Position numbers and translations under genes: made by a program
Notes under the pieces: generated by a model
Told to the model about the DNA's origin: nothing
The model's database searches: none
The model's input: the letters and a program-made list of their open reading frames with translations, nothing else
Assembly (NCBI GenBank): GCA_964564845.1
Contig: CAZMCN010000018.1
Span: forward strand, 1-22,735
Origin: CAYXPG01 sp964564845
GTDB lineage: Bacteria > Planctomycetota > Phycisphaerae > Sedimentisphaerales > Anaerobacaceae
Direction of reading: 5' to 3'
DNA: 22,735 nt
Shown: positions 13,833 to 21,262 of the stretch, piece by piece
Numbering within the stretch: position 1 is the first letter of the stretch
Layout: every line of letters starts with the position of its first letter

Positions 13833-15956
13833 ATGTATAATAAGAGAATAAAAATTTTTATAATTATAAGCGCCGCTTTACTTGTGGTCTGTTTGCTCCG
13901 CCTGGCACAATTACAACTGCTGGCAGACTCTTCTGTCCAGAAAGGCATCGCAGAACTAAAACGCCTGAGAGGCACTTCCAGACCCCTGAAAACTCTAAGA
14001 GGCAGAATACTCGACAGAAAAGACAGAATATTAGCTGCAGATGAACCGCAATTCCAGTTGAACATAAATTATGAACTCTCTTCTTTTGCTGATGACCGCT
14101 TCATTCGAAGCAAATTGTTAAGTGCCGCAAAAAAAAATGACCCGGCAAAAGCAAAGGCAAAAGTCCTCGAAGAAGTCCGGGCAAAACGGGAGGATTTACA
14201 GCAGATAATCGATAAGTGTACCTGTTTTGGCCTCGAACGGGCTGACGTCGAGAACAGAATCAGGCAAATAAACGACCGAATATGGAACTTACGCTCATAT
14301 CTTGCCTGGAAAAGAAGTTATGCCAACCAACCCTTTGAGCAGGCCGTCCACGACCCCAACGAGCGACTCTTATTGACTGCCGCCGTTGATATTGCAGAAA
14401 TGCACAAAACCTGGAGATTGTTGGAATTAAAAACCGATGACGATATCTTCACTGCTCAACTGGAATTTATGGACATCGACGGCGTTCAAATTCTCCCCAA
14501 ACCACACAGGGTTTATTATTATGGCTCGGCTGCCGCTCAGACAATCGGCTGGGTTGGCCCGCCGCAAAAAAGCGACAAAGAGCTTTTCAAAGATGATATA
14601 TTGGCTCACTATCTGCCCGACGAGAACTGTGGACGTGAAGATGGTGTTGAGTATGTCTGTGAAACTATCCTTCGCGGCAGACGCGGACTTGAGGTTTATG
14701 ATATAGACAGTCAACTCATAGACCGAACCGAAAGCCGATTCGGAACAGACGTTTCATTAACTATCGATATAGAGCTGCAAATGAAAATCCGGGATTATAT
14801 GACCGATTGTTCCCTCAATCCCAATTGCAAAGCGTCTTCAGCGGCAGTTGTCATCGATGTCGAGTCCTCGGATATACTCGCATTGGTTTCGCTCCCGACT
14901 TTCGACTTAAATCGTGCCAGATACGATTACGACCTTCTCATTAACGACCCCAATAAACCTTTGCTCAACCGTACGATTAATGAACATTATCCGCCCGGCT
15001 CGGTTGTCAAACCCTTAATTCTCATCGCAGGCCTTGAAGCCGGAAAAATTACTCCCGAAGAAATTATCTCCTGCCCACCGCAGAAAGCTGACAAAGGCTG
15101 GCCAAGTTGCTGGCTCTACAATAGATACAAATGGCTCAGCCACGATATTCAATGGCAGAACGAGGGCGGCAACACCGCCCGCAACGCTGTCAGGGGAAGC
15201 TGCAATATTTACTTTTCCCGACTGGCCGAAAGAATCGAACCTGACATCCTGCAGCGATGGCTGTTTGATTTCGGATACGGACGTATAATCCTCCAGCCTC
15301 CTGCCGCAATCAGTACAACGCAGTCCCCACAATACGAAAGAAATTTCAGACAGGCAAACGGAATAATTTCATCTGATAATCCGGACCCGACTATGAAAGT
15401 TTCGAGCCTCGAGCAGTTAATCAATCTGCCGCTGAAGGAGACCGAGAGAAGACAGTTCGGAATTGGCCAGGGCAATCTGAGGGTTACTCCTTTGCAGGTC
15501 GCAAATTCTTTTGCCGCCATCGCACGAGGCGGCTTATACGAAAACCCTGTCATTTTTAACTTTGTCGATCGCCGATCGTCGGTTCCCGATCTGAAATCGA
15601 AAATCCACGGCACCCCGCTGAATATATCACCGCAGACACTCGATGTTGTTTACGACGGTATGGGTGCGGTTGTCAGCGAGCTTAACGGAACCGCTAACAA
15701 AGAATTCGAACCTGTTCTTAACAGTCTTGCCGAACACGACGTAAAGGTCTATGGCAAAACCGGCTCTACTGAAAAACCCGCGCACGCCTGGTTCGCAGGT
15801 TTCGCCGCCGACGGCTCAGGCCGCAAGCTCGCTATTGCTGTTATAGTCGAAGGCGGCCAGCACGGCTCAAGTGACGCCGCACCTTTAGCTCGTGACATCA
15901 TTCAATTCTGCATTGACGCAGAATACATAGGAAATGCTTCACTTCCAACAAACTGA
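13833..15956 (+). CDS. mrdA: Penicillin-binding protein 2 (elongation transpeptidase)
   Basis: A 707-residue class B penicillin-binding protein that cross-links peptidoglycan during elongation with MreBCD and RodA. It has a single N-terminal span (about 6-28), a non-catalytic pedestal that starts RGRILDRKDRILA and includes a basic, helical insertion at about 95-200, and a transpeptidase domain. The catalytic motifs are S390-V-V-K393, S456-C-N458 and K642-T-G-S645. The frame is open back to an ATG at 13728, but that would overlap mreD and add a 35-residue non-family leader encoded over a short repeat, so 13833 is preferred although no ribosome-binding site is visible. rodA, which usually follows, is absent; the next gene converges from the other strand. 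Confidence 0.95.
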   Translation: MYNKRIKIFIIISAALLVVCLLRLAQLQLLADSSVQKGIAELKRLRGTSRPLKTLRGRILDRKDRILAADEPQFQLNINYELSSFADDRFIRSKLLSAAKKNDPAKAKAKVLEEVRAKREDLQQIIDKCTCFGLERADVENRIRQINDRIWNLRSYLAWKRSYANQPFEQAVHDPNERLLLTAAVDIAEMHKTWRLLELKTDDDIFTAQLEFMDIDGVQILPKPHRVYYYGSAAAQTIGWVGPPQKSDKELFKDDILAHYLPDENCGREDGVEYVCETILRGRRGLEVYDIDSQLIDRTESRFGTDVSLTIDIELQMKIRDYMTDCSLNPNCKASSAAVVIDVESSDILALVSLPTFDLNRARYDYDLLINDPNKPLLNRTINEHYPPGSVVKPLILIAGLEAGKITPEEIISCPPQKADKGWPSCWLYNRYKWLSHDIQWQNEGGNTARNAVRGSCNIYFSRLAERIEPDILQRWLFDFGYGRIILQPPAAISTTQSPQYERNFRQANGIISSDNPDPTMKVSSLEQLINLPLKETERRQFGIGQGNLRVTPLQVANSFAAIARGGLYENPVIFNFVDRRSSVPDLKSKIHGTPLNISPQTLDVVYDGMGAVVSELNGTANKEFEPVLNSLAEHDVKVYGKTGSTEKPAHAWFAGFAADGSGRKLAIAVIVEGGQHGSSDAAPLARDIIQFCIDAEYIGNASLPTN

Positions 15957-16034
15957 CATTCACAATGCACAGGGACATTTCAGCCAAGAGTTATATTGAT
16001 TGGTTTGCCAAATCTCACCAACCGCCCATTACTC

Positions 16035-17777
16035 TTATCGTTCGAGATAGTTCAGCGTTTTTTCAATTATCTTTGCTGCTACAGGAGCTGCTACCATCCC
16101 GCCTGTATAACCTTTACCGAGCTGGATGTTCGGCTTGCTGATGGAAACCAGAACCACAACCGCCGGCTTCTCCACCGGCCCGCCTCCTGCGAAGGACGCC
16201 ACATAAGAATCCACCGAATAGCCTCTTTGGCCCTTTTTAGATAATTGAGCTGTGCCGGTCTTGCCGAACACCTCCCATTTTTCAATTTTAGCTTTTTGCC
16301 CTGTACCTTCATTAACTACACCCACTAAGGCATCGCGGACAATCCATCTTGCAACCTCCGGATTTACCACGAAACCAACACCTTTCGGCGGACTGTCCGA
16401 TGCAGTACCATCTTGTCCCGTTAGAAGTCGACGCCTTACCTCTAACGGGGCCACTTTCACAATCTCGCCGTTATTATTTACTATTGCCTTGACCAGGAAC
16501 GGCCTGACCGACCGACCGCCGTTGGCAAGCATACAGAAGGCACGTACCAGTTGAATACCCGTTACCGAAATCTCCTGTCCGAATGGTATTCGCGTCACGC
16601 TGTATCCCGTCCACTGCCGAACAGGACGCACCAGTCCCTCAGCCTCATCCGGCAAATCAAGACCTGTTTTCCTGCCAAAACCGAAAAGTTGTAATCCTTT
16701 ATATAGTTCTTCTTTGCCGAGTCTCTGCCCGATCTTCGCCATCCCTATATTGCTCGAGTGAACCAGGATTTCCCGCAGCGTCAAATCTCCGAATCGGTGT
16801 TCTCCGTACTCTCCGATTCGCCCAAAGCCCCTGCCGCGATAGTTGCCGTACTCACAGAATATTTTTTCTTTTCGTCCCACAACTCCCGCATCGATTGCTA
16901 TCGCAGCCGCTATTGGCTTTATAACACTGCCCGGCTCAAATTGGTCGCTCGTCGCCCGGTTACGAAGATTATTCACATCCCAAATACCAATATTATTGGG
17001 GTCAAAATCCGGCAGCGAAACTAATGCCAGAATCGCACCTGTTTCCGGCTCGGCTGCAATTGCAATAGCTGATTCTGCTTCGTAACTTTCATATTGTCTT
17101 AAAAGCTCCGCTCGTGCAAACTGCTGTATAGTGGCGTCAAGCGTTAAAATAATTCCAGCGCCATCAGTTAGAACACTTGACTGTTCTTTGGGACGAATCG
17201 GTCGGCGACGAACATCGGCAAAGAATATTTCTTGTCCCGATGACCCCTTCAGTTCCTTCTCGTATTGAAGTTCAATGCCACCTTTACCTTCGTTCTCAAC
17301 ATCGGTGAAACCGACGATATTGGCAGTCAGCCTGCCCATGGGGTAATGACGCTGCCAGTCGCTCTTAACCCCAATACCGTAGATTTTCCCGGCCGCACCG
17401 CACTCGTTGGCATCGGCGTCAACTTTGATTTTTACAAATCGCCGATTCTTGCTTTCCGTGATGAGTCGGTAAATCTCGATTGCCTCCATATTCAAAATTC
17501 GCCCAAGCTTACTCGCCGCCCTCTCGGTGGATTTTATAATTTGAGGGTCGGCAAAAATCGTCTGTATCTTATTGCTTGCCGCCAGAACACGACCCCGGCA
17601 GTCAAGTATCGCTCCTCGCTGCGGCTTTTGAACTCGCAACTGCTGACGCTGTTTACTCCAGACCGAAGAATAATGCTCACTTTCGAAAAACTGAAGATAA
17701 AAACACCTCACTGAAAGCAGCGAAAATGCTGCTATCAAAACCACAAACAGAAATACAGTTGTGCGAACGCTTTTCAA
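16035..17777 (-). CDS. ftsI: Division-specific peptidoglycan transpeptidase FtsI (PBP3)
   Basis: A 580-residue class B penicillin-binding protein for septal cross-linking. It has an N-terminal span (about 5-25), a pedestal beginning QRGAILDCRGRVLA, and a transpeptidase domain with S284-V-I-K287 (EPGSVIKP), S341-S-N343 (HSSNIGMA) and K506-T-G-T509 (VFGKTGTAQ). The TTG at 17777 is the first possible start, since an in-frame TAA lies two codons upstream; a GCGAG sequence about 8 nt ahead may serve as ribosome-binding site. It is the last gene of the mraZ-rsmH-ftsL-ftsI run. Downstream it faces mrdA tail to tail over 78 nt; murE, murF and mraY do not follow. Confidence 0.96.
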   Translation of the reverse strand: MKSVRTTVFLFVVLIAAFSLLSVRCFYLQFFESEHYSSVWSKQRQQLRVQKPQRGAILDCRGRVLAASNKIQTIFADPQIIKSTERAASKLGRILNMEAIEIYRLITESKNRRFVKIKVDADANECGAAGKIYGIGVKSDWQRHYPMGRLTANIVGFTDVENEGKGGIELQYEKELKGSSGQEIFFADVRRRPIRPKEQSSVLTDGAGIILTLDATIQQFARAELLRQYESYEAESAIAIAAEPETGAILALVSLPDFDPNNIGIWDVNNLRNRATSDQFEPGSVIKPIAAAIAIDAGVVGRKEKIFCEYGNYRGRGFGRIGEYGEHRFGDLTLREILVHSSNIGMAKIGQRLGKEELYKGLQLFGFGRKTGLDLPDEAEGLVRPVRQWTGYSVTRIPFGQEISVTGIQLVRAFCMLANGGRSVRPFLVKAIVNNNGEIVKVAPLEVRRRLLTGQDGTASDSPPKGVGFVVNPEVARWIVRDALVGVVNEGTGQKAKIEKWEVFGKTGTAQLSKKGQRGYSVDSYVASFAGGGPVEKPAVVVLVSISKPNIQLGKGYTGGMVAAPVAAKIIEKTLNYLER

Positions 17778-17861
17778 CTTTTAACTCGCTGATATATATT
17801 GGGTTGGGCCGGTCGCCTCTGGTCCTGACACCGATTCAATTGAATTTCAACTACAAACAAT

Positions 17862-18077
17862 TCAAGGTTCTTCAAAACGCTGAAAAATAGAAGCGGGATT
17901 TATTATACTCTCCAGCTGCAGTTGTTTCTGCCAGAGTTGTTGTTTTAGCCGGCTTTGCTCGGCCTTGTGTGTGCAGAGCTTGTAGAAAATGCGATTGTTC
18001 ATACTGCGCAAATGGACGGCGAAAATGGCTATGCCTGTAAAGTAAAAAACAACAAAAACAAAACAAAATCGCCTCAT
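17862..18077 (-). CDS. ftsL: FtsL-like small division protein
   Basis: A 71-residue bitopic protein with a short cytoplasmic start (MRRF), one hydrophobic span (about 5-22), then a coiled coil (about 27-62) ending LESIINPASIFQRFEEP. This size, architecture and position between rsmH and ftsI are those of FtsL, which joins FtsB/FtsQ to activate FtsWI. Sequence conservation in FtsL is always low, so position carries much of the call. The start is the ATG at 18077; the ribosome-binding site is weak. It lies 84 nt before ftsI on the minus strand. Confidence 0.75.
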   Translation of the reverse strand: MRRFCFVFVVFYFTGIAIFAVHLRSMNNRIFYKLCTHKAEQSRLKQQLWQKQLQLESIINPASIFQRFEEP

Positions 18078-18143
18078 CTTATTTTAATCTGCTGGGAGTC
18101 TTTGGATAACAGCGACTCGGAAAATAGCGGCCAAACCCCCTCA

Positions 18144-18992
18144 CTATCGAACCGGTATTTTCAGTTGCATCCCTACGGCCAGACTGTCTTCATACTCTAA
18201 AATATCGGTGTTCAGCTTGGCTATTTCACGGTACCGATTGCCGTCTCCAAGCTTTTCGGCGGCAATTCGCCATAAACTGTCACCTTCTCGCACAACGTAA
18301 AGTTTGCTTTGAACTCCTCTCTGCTCCTCATCCGAAAGATGCCTCTTGCCGATAGATTCAACTTTCTCAAATACTCTGGGCGAAAAAATGCTCTCGATTT
18401 TGCTTTTATCTCTCGCCGAACTCCGAAGTAATGGTATCACAAGTTTTTGGCCTGCATAAATTTCATCGGCTGATTTCAGATTTCTGCGGTTGGCCTCGTA
18501 TATCCTGCTGACGTTTACGGCCTTGCCGCCTTCTTCTCCGCCGTAAAACTTCTTTGCAATGATAGCTAAACTGTCCCCCTCGGCGACGACGTAAACTCTT
18601 GGCAAAACTGCCTTGTTCGCAGCGGTTTTAACACCATTCTTGGTCTCTTTCGCCGCTTCTGTCTTTTTTACATCCAATGGCTTTTTTGGCAGAGGTGTTT
18701 CAAAACGAATGCCCCCATTCCTTGCGGCAGTGACCCTGGCCTCGGAAGACGCTTTTTCAGTTGATACTATCGGCTTGGAAGCCTCAGAGTTGGTCGGATT
18801 GATAACCTCAAAGTTGGCTTTGCGCTCTTTCGTAGCAAGGCCGAGTGTATCTTTTTGCGGGCTGACTATTCGCAGGGTCAGTTCATTGTTGTCCTTGCTG
18901 TTGTTAAAGCTCGGCAGCCCATTGATTATAAATGCAATCAGAAATATAAAGACCAAACCTAACAGCAGTCCAATTTTGGCGTCGGAAGTCAT
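18144..18992 (-). CDS. Membrane-anchored double-LysM protein in the division cluster
   Basis: A 282-residue protein with an N-terminal membrane span (about 7-26), a long low-complexity linker rich in Lys, Ala, Glu and Ser (about 30-128), and two LysM domains (about 132-187 and 231-281), each with the YVV.EGDSL pattern. LysM binds N-acetylglucosamine-containing glycans, here probably peptidoglycan. No hydrolase domain is present, so it looks like an anchor or recruiting factor. GGAG lies 9 nt ahead of the ATG at 18992. It sits between rsmH and the ftsL-like gene, a position not occupied by a LysM gene in the classical dcw cluster, which suggests a division-related role (inference). Confidence 0.9.
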   Translation of the reverse strand: MTSDAKIGLLLGLVFIFLIAFIINGLPSFNNSKDNNELTLRIVSPQKDTLGLATKERKANFEVINPTNSEASKPIVSTEKASSEARVTAARNGGIRFETPLPKKPLDVKKTEAAKETKNGVKTAANKAVLPRVYVVAEGDSLAIIAKKFYGGEEGGKAVNVSRIYEANRRNLKSADEIYAGQKLVIPLLRSSARDKSKIESIFSPRVFEKVESIGKRHLSDEEQRGVQSKLYVVREGDSLWRIAAEKLGDGNRYREIAKLNTDILEYEDSLAVGMQLKIPVR

Positions 18993-19044
18993 AAACGAAA
19001 CTCCATTTTCATTCTTCGCTTTTAATTTTTACTTGTTAATCTTA

Positions 19045-19950
19045 TTACAGTCTTTCTGCGATTCTTAACTTTGCGCTTCTTGCCCGCCGGTTCCGGGCAA
19101 TTTCATCACCTAATGGAACAATTGGTTTTTTCGTCAGAATCCTGTAAATATGCCCCTTTTCATTTTGCTTAAAATTGTTCTTGACCAGTCTGTCTTCCAG
19201 GCTGTGATAGCTGATAACTGCTATATGCCCGTTTCTCTTCAGCAGCCCGGGCGCCGAAGCCAGCAGCTTCTGGAGGTTTTCCAGTTCGTTATTGACCGCA
19301 ATCCTCAGTGCCTGAAAGGTTCTTGTCGCAGGGTGTATTCTCTCTTTTCTCTTTTTCCCAGGCCGTCCGGCTGCCCTGCAGATTATCGATGACAACTGGC
19401 CTGTCGTGGTTATCGGCTCAATACCACGATGGCGAATAATAAACCGGGCAATTCGCCTCGATGCACGGTCCTGGCCGAACTTGTAAATCAAATCCGCCAA
19501 TGACTTTTCGTCTGTCTTATTAACTATATCGGCAGCCGTAGTCTTTAATCTTTTGTCAATTCTCATATCCAGCGGCATATCAGTCTGAAAACTCAGCCCA
19601 ATCCCGACATCACTCAACTGCCCTGAGCAAACCCCTAAATCCGCTAATATCAAATCGACCTTTTCTATTCCCTGTTTATGGACCTCTTCACTGATTTCGG
19701 CAAAATTCTCGCAAACAAGGATAACTCTACAGTCAAGGCCCTTTAATCTCGACCGGGCCCTGTGGATTGAATTTATATCAACATCAAAGCCGACAATTAC
19801 TCCCGCAGGGCCCAGCGTCCCGCCGAACAGTAAACTGTGACCTCCGTGTCCTATGGTCGTATCGACCATCACCCCGTCCCGTGGAAGGTTTATCTGTTCG
19901 GATAATTCCTTCACAAGAACCGGTATATGTTCTATTTCCGAACTATTCAC
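19045..19950 (-). CDS. rsmH: 16S rRNA (cytosine(1402)-N4)-methyltransferase
   Basis: A 301-residue SAM-dependent enzyme that methylates N4 of C1402 in the decoding centre of 16S rRNA (formerly MraW). Family motifs are clear: HIPVL near the N-terminus, the SAM loop DTTIGHGGHS, ADLGVCSGQL, PLDMRID, HPATRTFQALRIAVNNEL and ISYHSLEDRLVKNNF. The start is the GTG at 19950: an in-frame TAA lies six codons upstream and no ATG is available before the HIPVL motif. An AGGA is present but closer than usual. It is the third gene of the mraZ-led cluster, 46 nt after the 66-residue protein gene. Confidence 0.96.
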   Translation of the reverse strand: MNSSEIEHIPVLVKELSEQINLPRDGVMVDTTIGHGGHSLLFGGTLGPAGVIVGFDVDINSIHRARSRLKGLDCRVILVCENFAEISEEVHKQGIEKVDLILADLGVCSGQLSDVGIGLSFQTDMPLDMRIDKRLKTTAADIVNKTDEKSLADLIYKFGQDRASRRIARFIIRHRGIEPITTTGQLSSIICRAAGRPGKKRKERIHPATRTFQALRIAVNNELENLQKLLASAPGLLKRNGHIAVISYHSLEDRLVKNNFKQNEKGHIYRILTKKPIVPLGDEIARNRRARSAKLRIAERL

Positions 19951-19996
19951 TTTCCTGATAAACGGTTAGCATCCAGCTTCGTCCTCTAACCGCATT

Positions 19997-20197
19997 TCAA
20001 CCCACGGCTATTCTTCTTCTCTCTCTTGCCAGTTTCTCAACTGCCGAAGAAAACGTAACGCCCGAAAACTGATTCCCAACCTTTTTCACCCGCTCCAGCC
20101 GTTCGGCGAGAATCGCCAGCGAAGCAAAGGTTTCTTCGTCAACTTCTCTTTCGCCGGACAGACTCATCGCTACAATCTGACAATGGTTCATATCCAC
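19997..20197 (-). CDS. Small protein of unknown function between mraZ and rsmH
   Basis: A 66-residue protein from a GTG at 20197 (or 64 residues from the ATG at 20191). It appears mostly helical, with an acidic first half (SGEREVDEETFASLAILAER) and a basic C-terminus (KLARERRR). No membrane span, no cysteine cluster and no family I recognise. A strong GGAGG lies 13 nt ahead of the GTG, rather far; an ATC codon in the same frame lies 7 nt after the GGAGG, so the true start is uncertain. It is flanked by mraZ and rsmH on the same strand with short gaps (78 and 46 nt), so it is likely co-transcribed with them. Confidence 0.7.
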   Translation of the reverse strand: MDMNHCQIVAMSLSGEREVDEETFASLAILAERLERVKKVGNQFSGVTFSSAVEKLARERRRIAVG

Positions 20198-20275
20198 TTC
20201 GATTACTCTGCCTCCATTCCAAAGTTCAGCTTAATTAGTCATCCCTTACAAAACCGTCCTTTTTGAAAATGCAAT

Positions 20276-20773
20276 TTATTCCAGGTATTCAATCGTATTC
20301 GAAAGCTCTTTATTTTGTTTTTGCAGAACCGCTTGTCTTGCCTCAGACATCTGTTTCTGGTACTGCGGCATATGGTCCGACAGATACTGTTCCCAGTTCT
20401 CGTTGTTCCACAGTTCGATATGGTCCCGCACGCCCACGAGCGTAATATGGTCCTTCAGGGCCGCTCTTTTGCGCAGTCTTTCGTTAAGAAGGAGTCTGCC
20501 CTGTGCGTCAAGTTCCACCTTACTCGCCAGAGCAAAGCTCATCCTCTCGAACGCCACCGCCTCATCAGGTGCACTTTTCCCAGGAGCCACCGAAAGCGCT
20601 ATTTGCTCAAAATACTTCTCAGGATAAAGACAAAGTATCCCATTTGCCCCCAGCACAAGATAAAAATTGCTGCCATGCTCTTCACAATCTATCTGACTTC
20701 TAAGTTTATTGGATATGAGGACCCTGTTTTTGCCATCGATTACGTGTTGGTATTCACCTGTTAATAATAACAT
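20276..20773 (-). CDS. mraZ: MraZ transcriptional regulator
   Basis: A 165-residue protein of the AbrB/SpoVT-like fold, first gene of the division cluster. Two tandem half-domains carry the family pattern DxKxRVxIP: first HVIDGKNRVLIS (about 10-21), second VELDAQGRLLLN. Known MraZ proteins form ring oligomers and repress their own operon by binding GTGG-type direct repeats. The frame is open to 20818, but that would start upstream of the promoter's transcript start, so the ATG at 20773 is chosen; it also gives the usual short N-terminus before GEYxHxID. The C-terminus (last about 25 residues) is a glutamine/lysine-rich helix. Confidence 0.95.
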   Translation of the reverse strand: MLLLTGEYQHVIDGKNRVLISNKLRSQIDCEEHGSNFYLVLGANGILCLYPEKYFEQIALSVAPGKSAPDEAVAFERMSFALASKVELDAQGRLLLNERLRKRAALKDHITLVGVRDHIELWNNENWEQYLSDHMPQYQKQMSEARQAVLQKQNKELSNTIEYLE

Positions 20774-20780
20774 AACTTTT

Positions 20781-20828
20781 GTCCCACTTGATAGGTCAAT
20801 AGTGGGGAATTGTACCACTTTCTACCAC
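20781..20828 (-). promoter_or_regulatory. Candidate MraZ-binding boxes
   Basis: On the minus strand there are three GTGGKAS-like boxes: GTGGTAG (20828-20822), GTGGTAC (20818-20812) and GTGGGAC (20787-20781). The first two are exactly 10 bp apart, and the third lies 31 bp further (about three helical turns). The 10-bp period and TGGGA/TGGTA core fit the direct repeats bound by MraZ in studied bacteria. Two boxes occupy the promoter spacer and -10 edge; the third lies in the leader just before the mraZ start and may also act as ribosome-binding site. Confidence 0.65.
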
Positions 20829-20836
20829 CAAGTCAA
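20809..20836 (-). promoter_or_regulatory. Promoter of the mraZ-ftsI cluster
   Basis: On the minus strand: TTGACT (20836-20831), a 16-nt spacer, TACAAT (20814-20809). The predicted transcript start is near 20802, about 29 nt before the mraZ ATG. Upstream of the -35, from about 20880 to 20842, phased A-tracts on this strand look like a strong UP element. Confidence 0.72.
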
Positions 20837-21097
20837 CAACCAAATTTATTTTTTTCGGATTTTTTCAAAAATTTTCTTATAGGACGTCCCCGGAAAGAGC
20901 TAATTGATGTAAAGAAAAGTGCTTACGAAAATTCAACAGCTATCGTCAGCCGATTATTTTTTTACGCCTCCCCGCTGTTTTTATAACAGTCTGTCGTTAG
21001 CAATGCAGCAAATCCTGATTGCAGCCTGGTAAATCTTAACAAAATTACAGCACTTACCAAACTCGCCGTTCTCCGCAGACCAGGATTATACGACAAA
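20837..21097. other. Spacer between the mraZ promoter and tRNA-Gly(UCC)
   Basis: No gene is seen. The left end carries AT-rich phased tracts (20842-20880) next to the mraZ -35 box. A 5-bp hairpin CTGTT/AACAG lies at 20975-20989. Between 21011 and 21087 there are two nested complementary pairs: AATCCTG (21011-21017) with CAGGATT (21081-21087), and TGGTAA (21027-21032) with TTACCA (21054-21059). These could fold an RNA, read most naturally on the minus strand behind the tRNA, but evidence is thin. Confidence 0.45.
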
Positions 21098-21168
21098 AGC
21101 GGGTGGCGGGAATCGAACCCGCGTAGCCAGCTTGGAAGGCTGGAGCTTTACCTCTAAGCTACACCCGC
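21098..21168 (-). tRNA. tRNA-Gly (anticodon TCC)
   Basis: On the minus strand the acceptor stem GCGGGTG (21168-21162) pairs with CACCCGC (21105-21099). The D arm is AGCTTAGAGGTAAAGCT, the anticodon loop CTTCCAA has TCC complementary to 21134-21136, and the T arm is CGCGGGTTCGATTCCCG-like with loop TTCGATT. The discriminator is T, and no CCA is encoded. It decodes GGA/GGG. Confidence 0.97.
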
Positions 21169-21171
21169 AAT

Positions 21172-21248
21172 ACAATTGACTATCGACCATTGACTATTTA
21201 CAATTGATGTTTGAATTATAAATTATCAATAGTCAATAGTAAACATTA
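21172..21248. repeat. AT-rich TTGACTATT repeat cluster between tRNA-Gly and proA
   Basis: Repeated words of the type TTGACTAT and its complement ATAGTCAA occur in both orientations (for example CAATTGACTAT at 21173-21183, TTGACTATTT at 21190-21199, and TCAATAGTCAATAGT at 21226-21240). They provide -35-like boxes on both strands. A weak plus-strand promoter for proA may be TTTACA (21197-21202), 15 nt, TATAAA (21218-21223). Similar words lie at 10995-11020 and 11203-11215. Confidence 0.55.
21215..21243 (-). promoter_or_regulatory. Promoter of tRNA-Gly(UCC)
   Basis: On the minus strand: TTTACT (21243-21238), a 17-nt spacer, perfect TATAAT (21220-21215). The start would be near 21208, about 40 nt before the tRNA. 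The boxes lie in TTGACTATT-like repeats shared with the opposite-facing proA upstream region. Confidence 0.6.
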
Positions 21249-21262
21249 AATGGTAAATTCAT

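Noticed and set aside
20774..20818. 15-residue N-terminal extension of MraZ
   Set aside because: It would begin upstream of the predicted transcript start and overlap the -10 box; MraZ proteins normally begin close to the GEYxHxID motif.
20975..20989. CTGTT/AACAG hairpin as a terminator
   Set aside because: Only 5 bp, AT-rich loop and no T-run on either strand after it.
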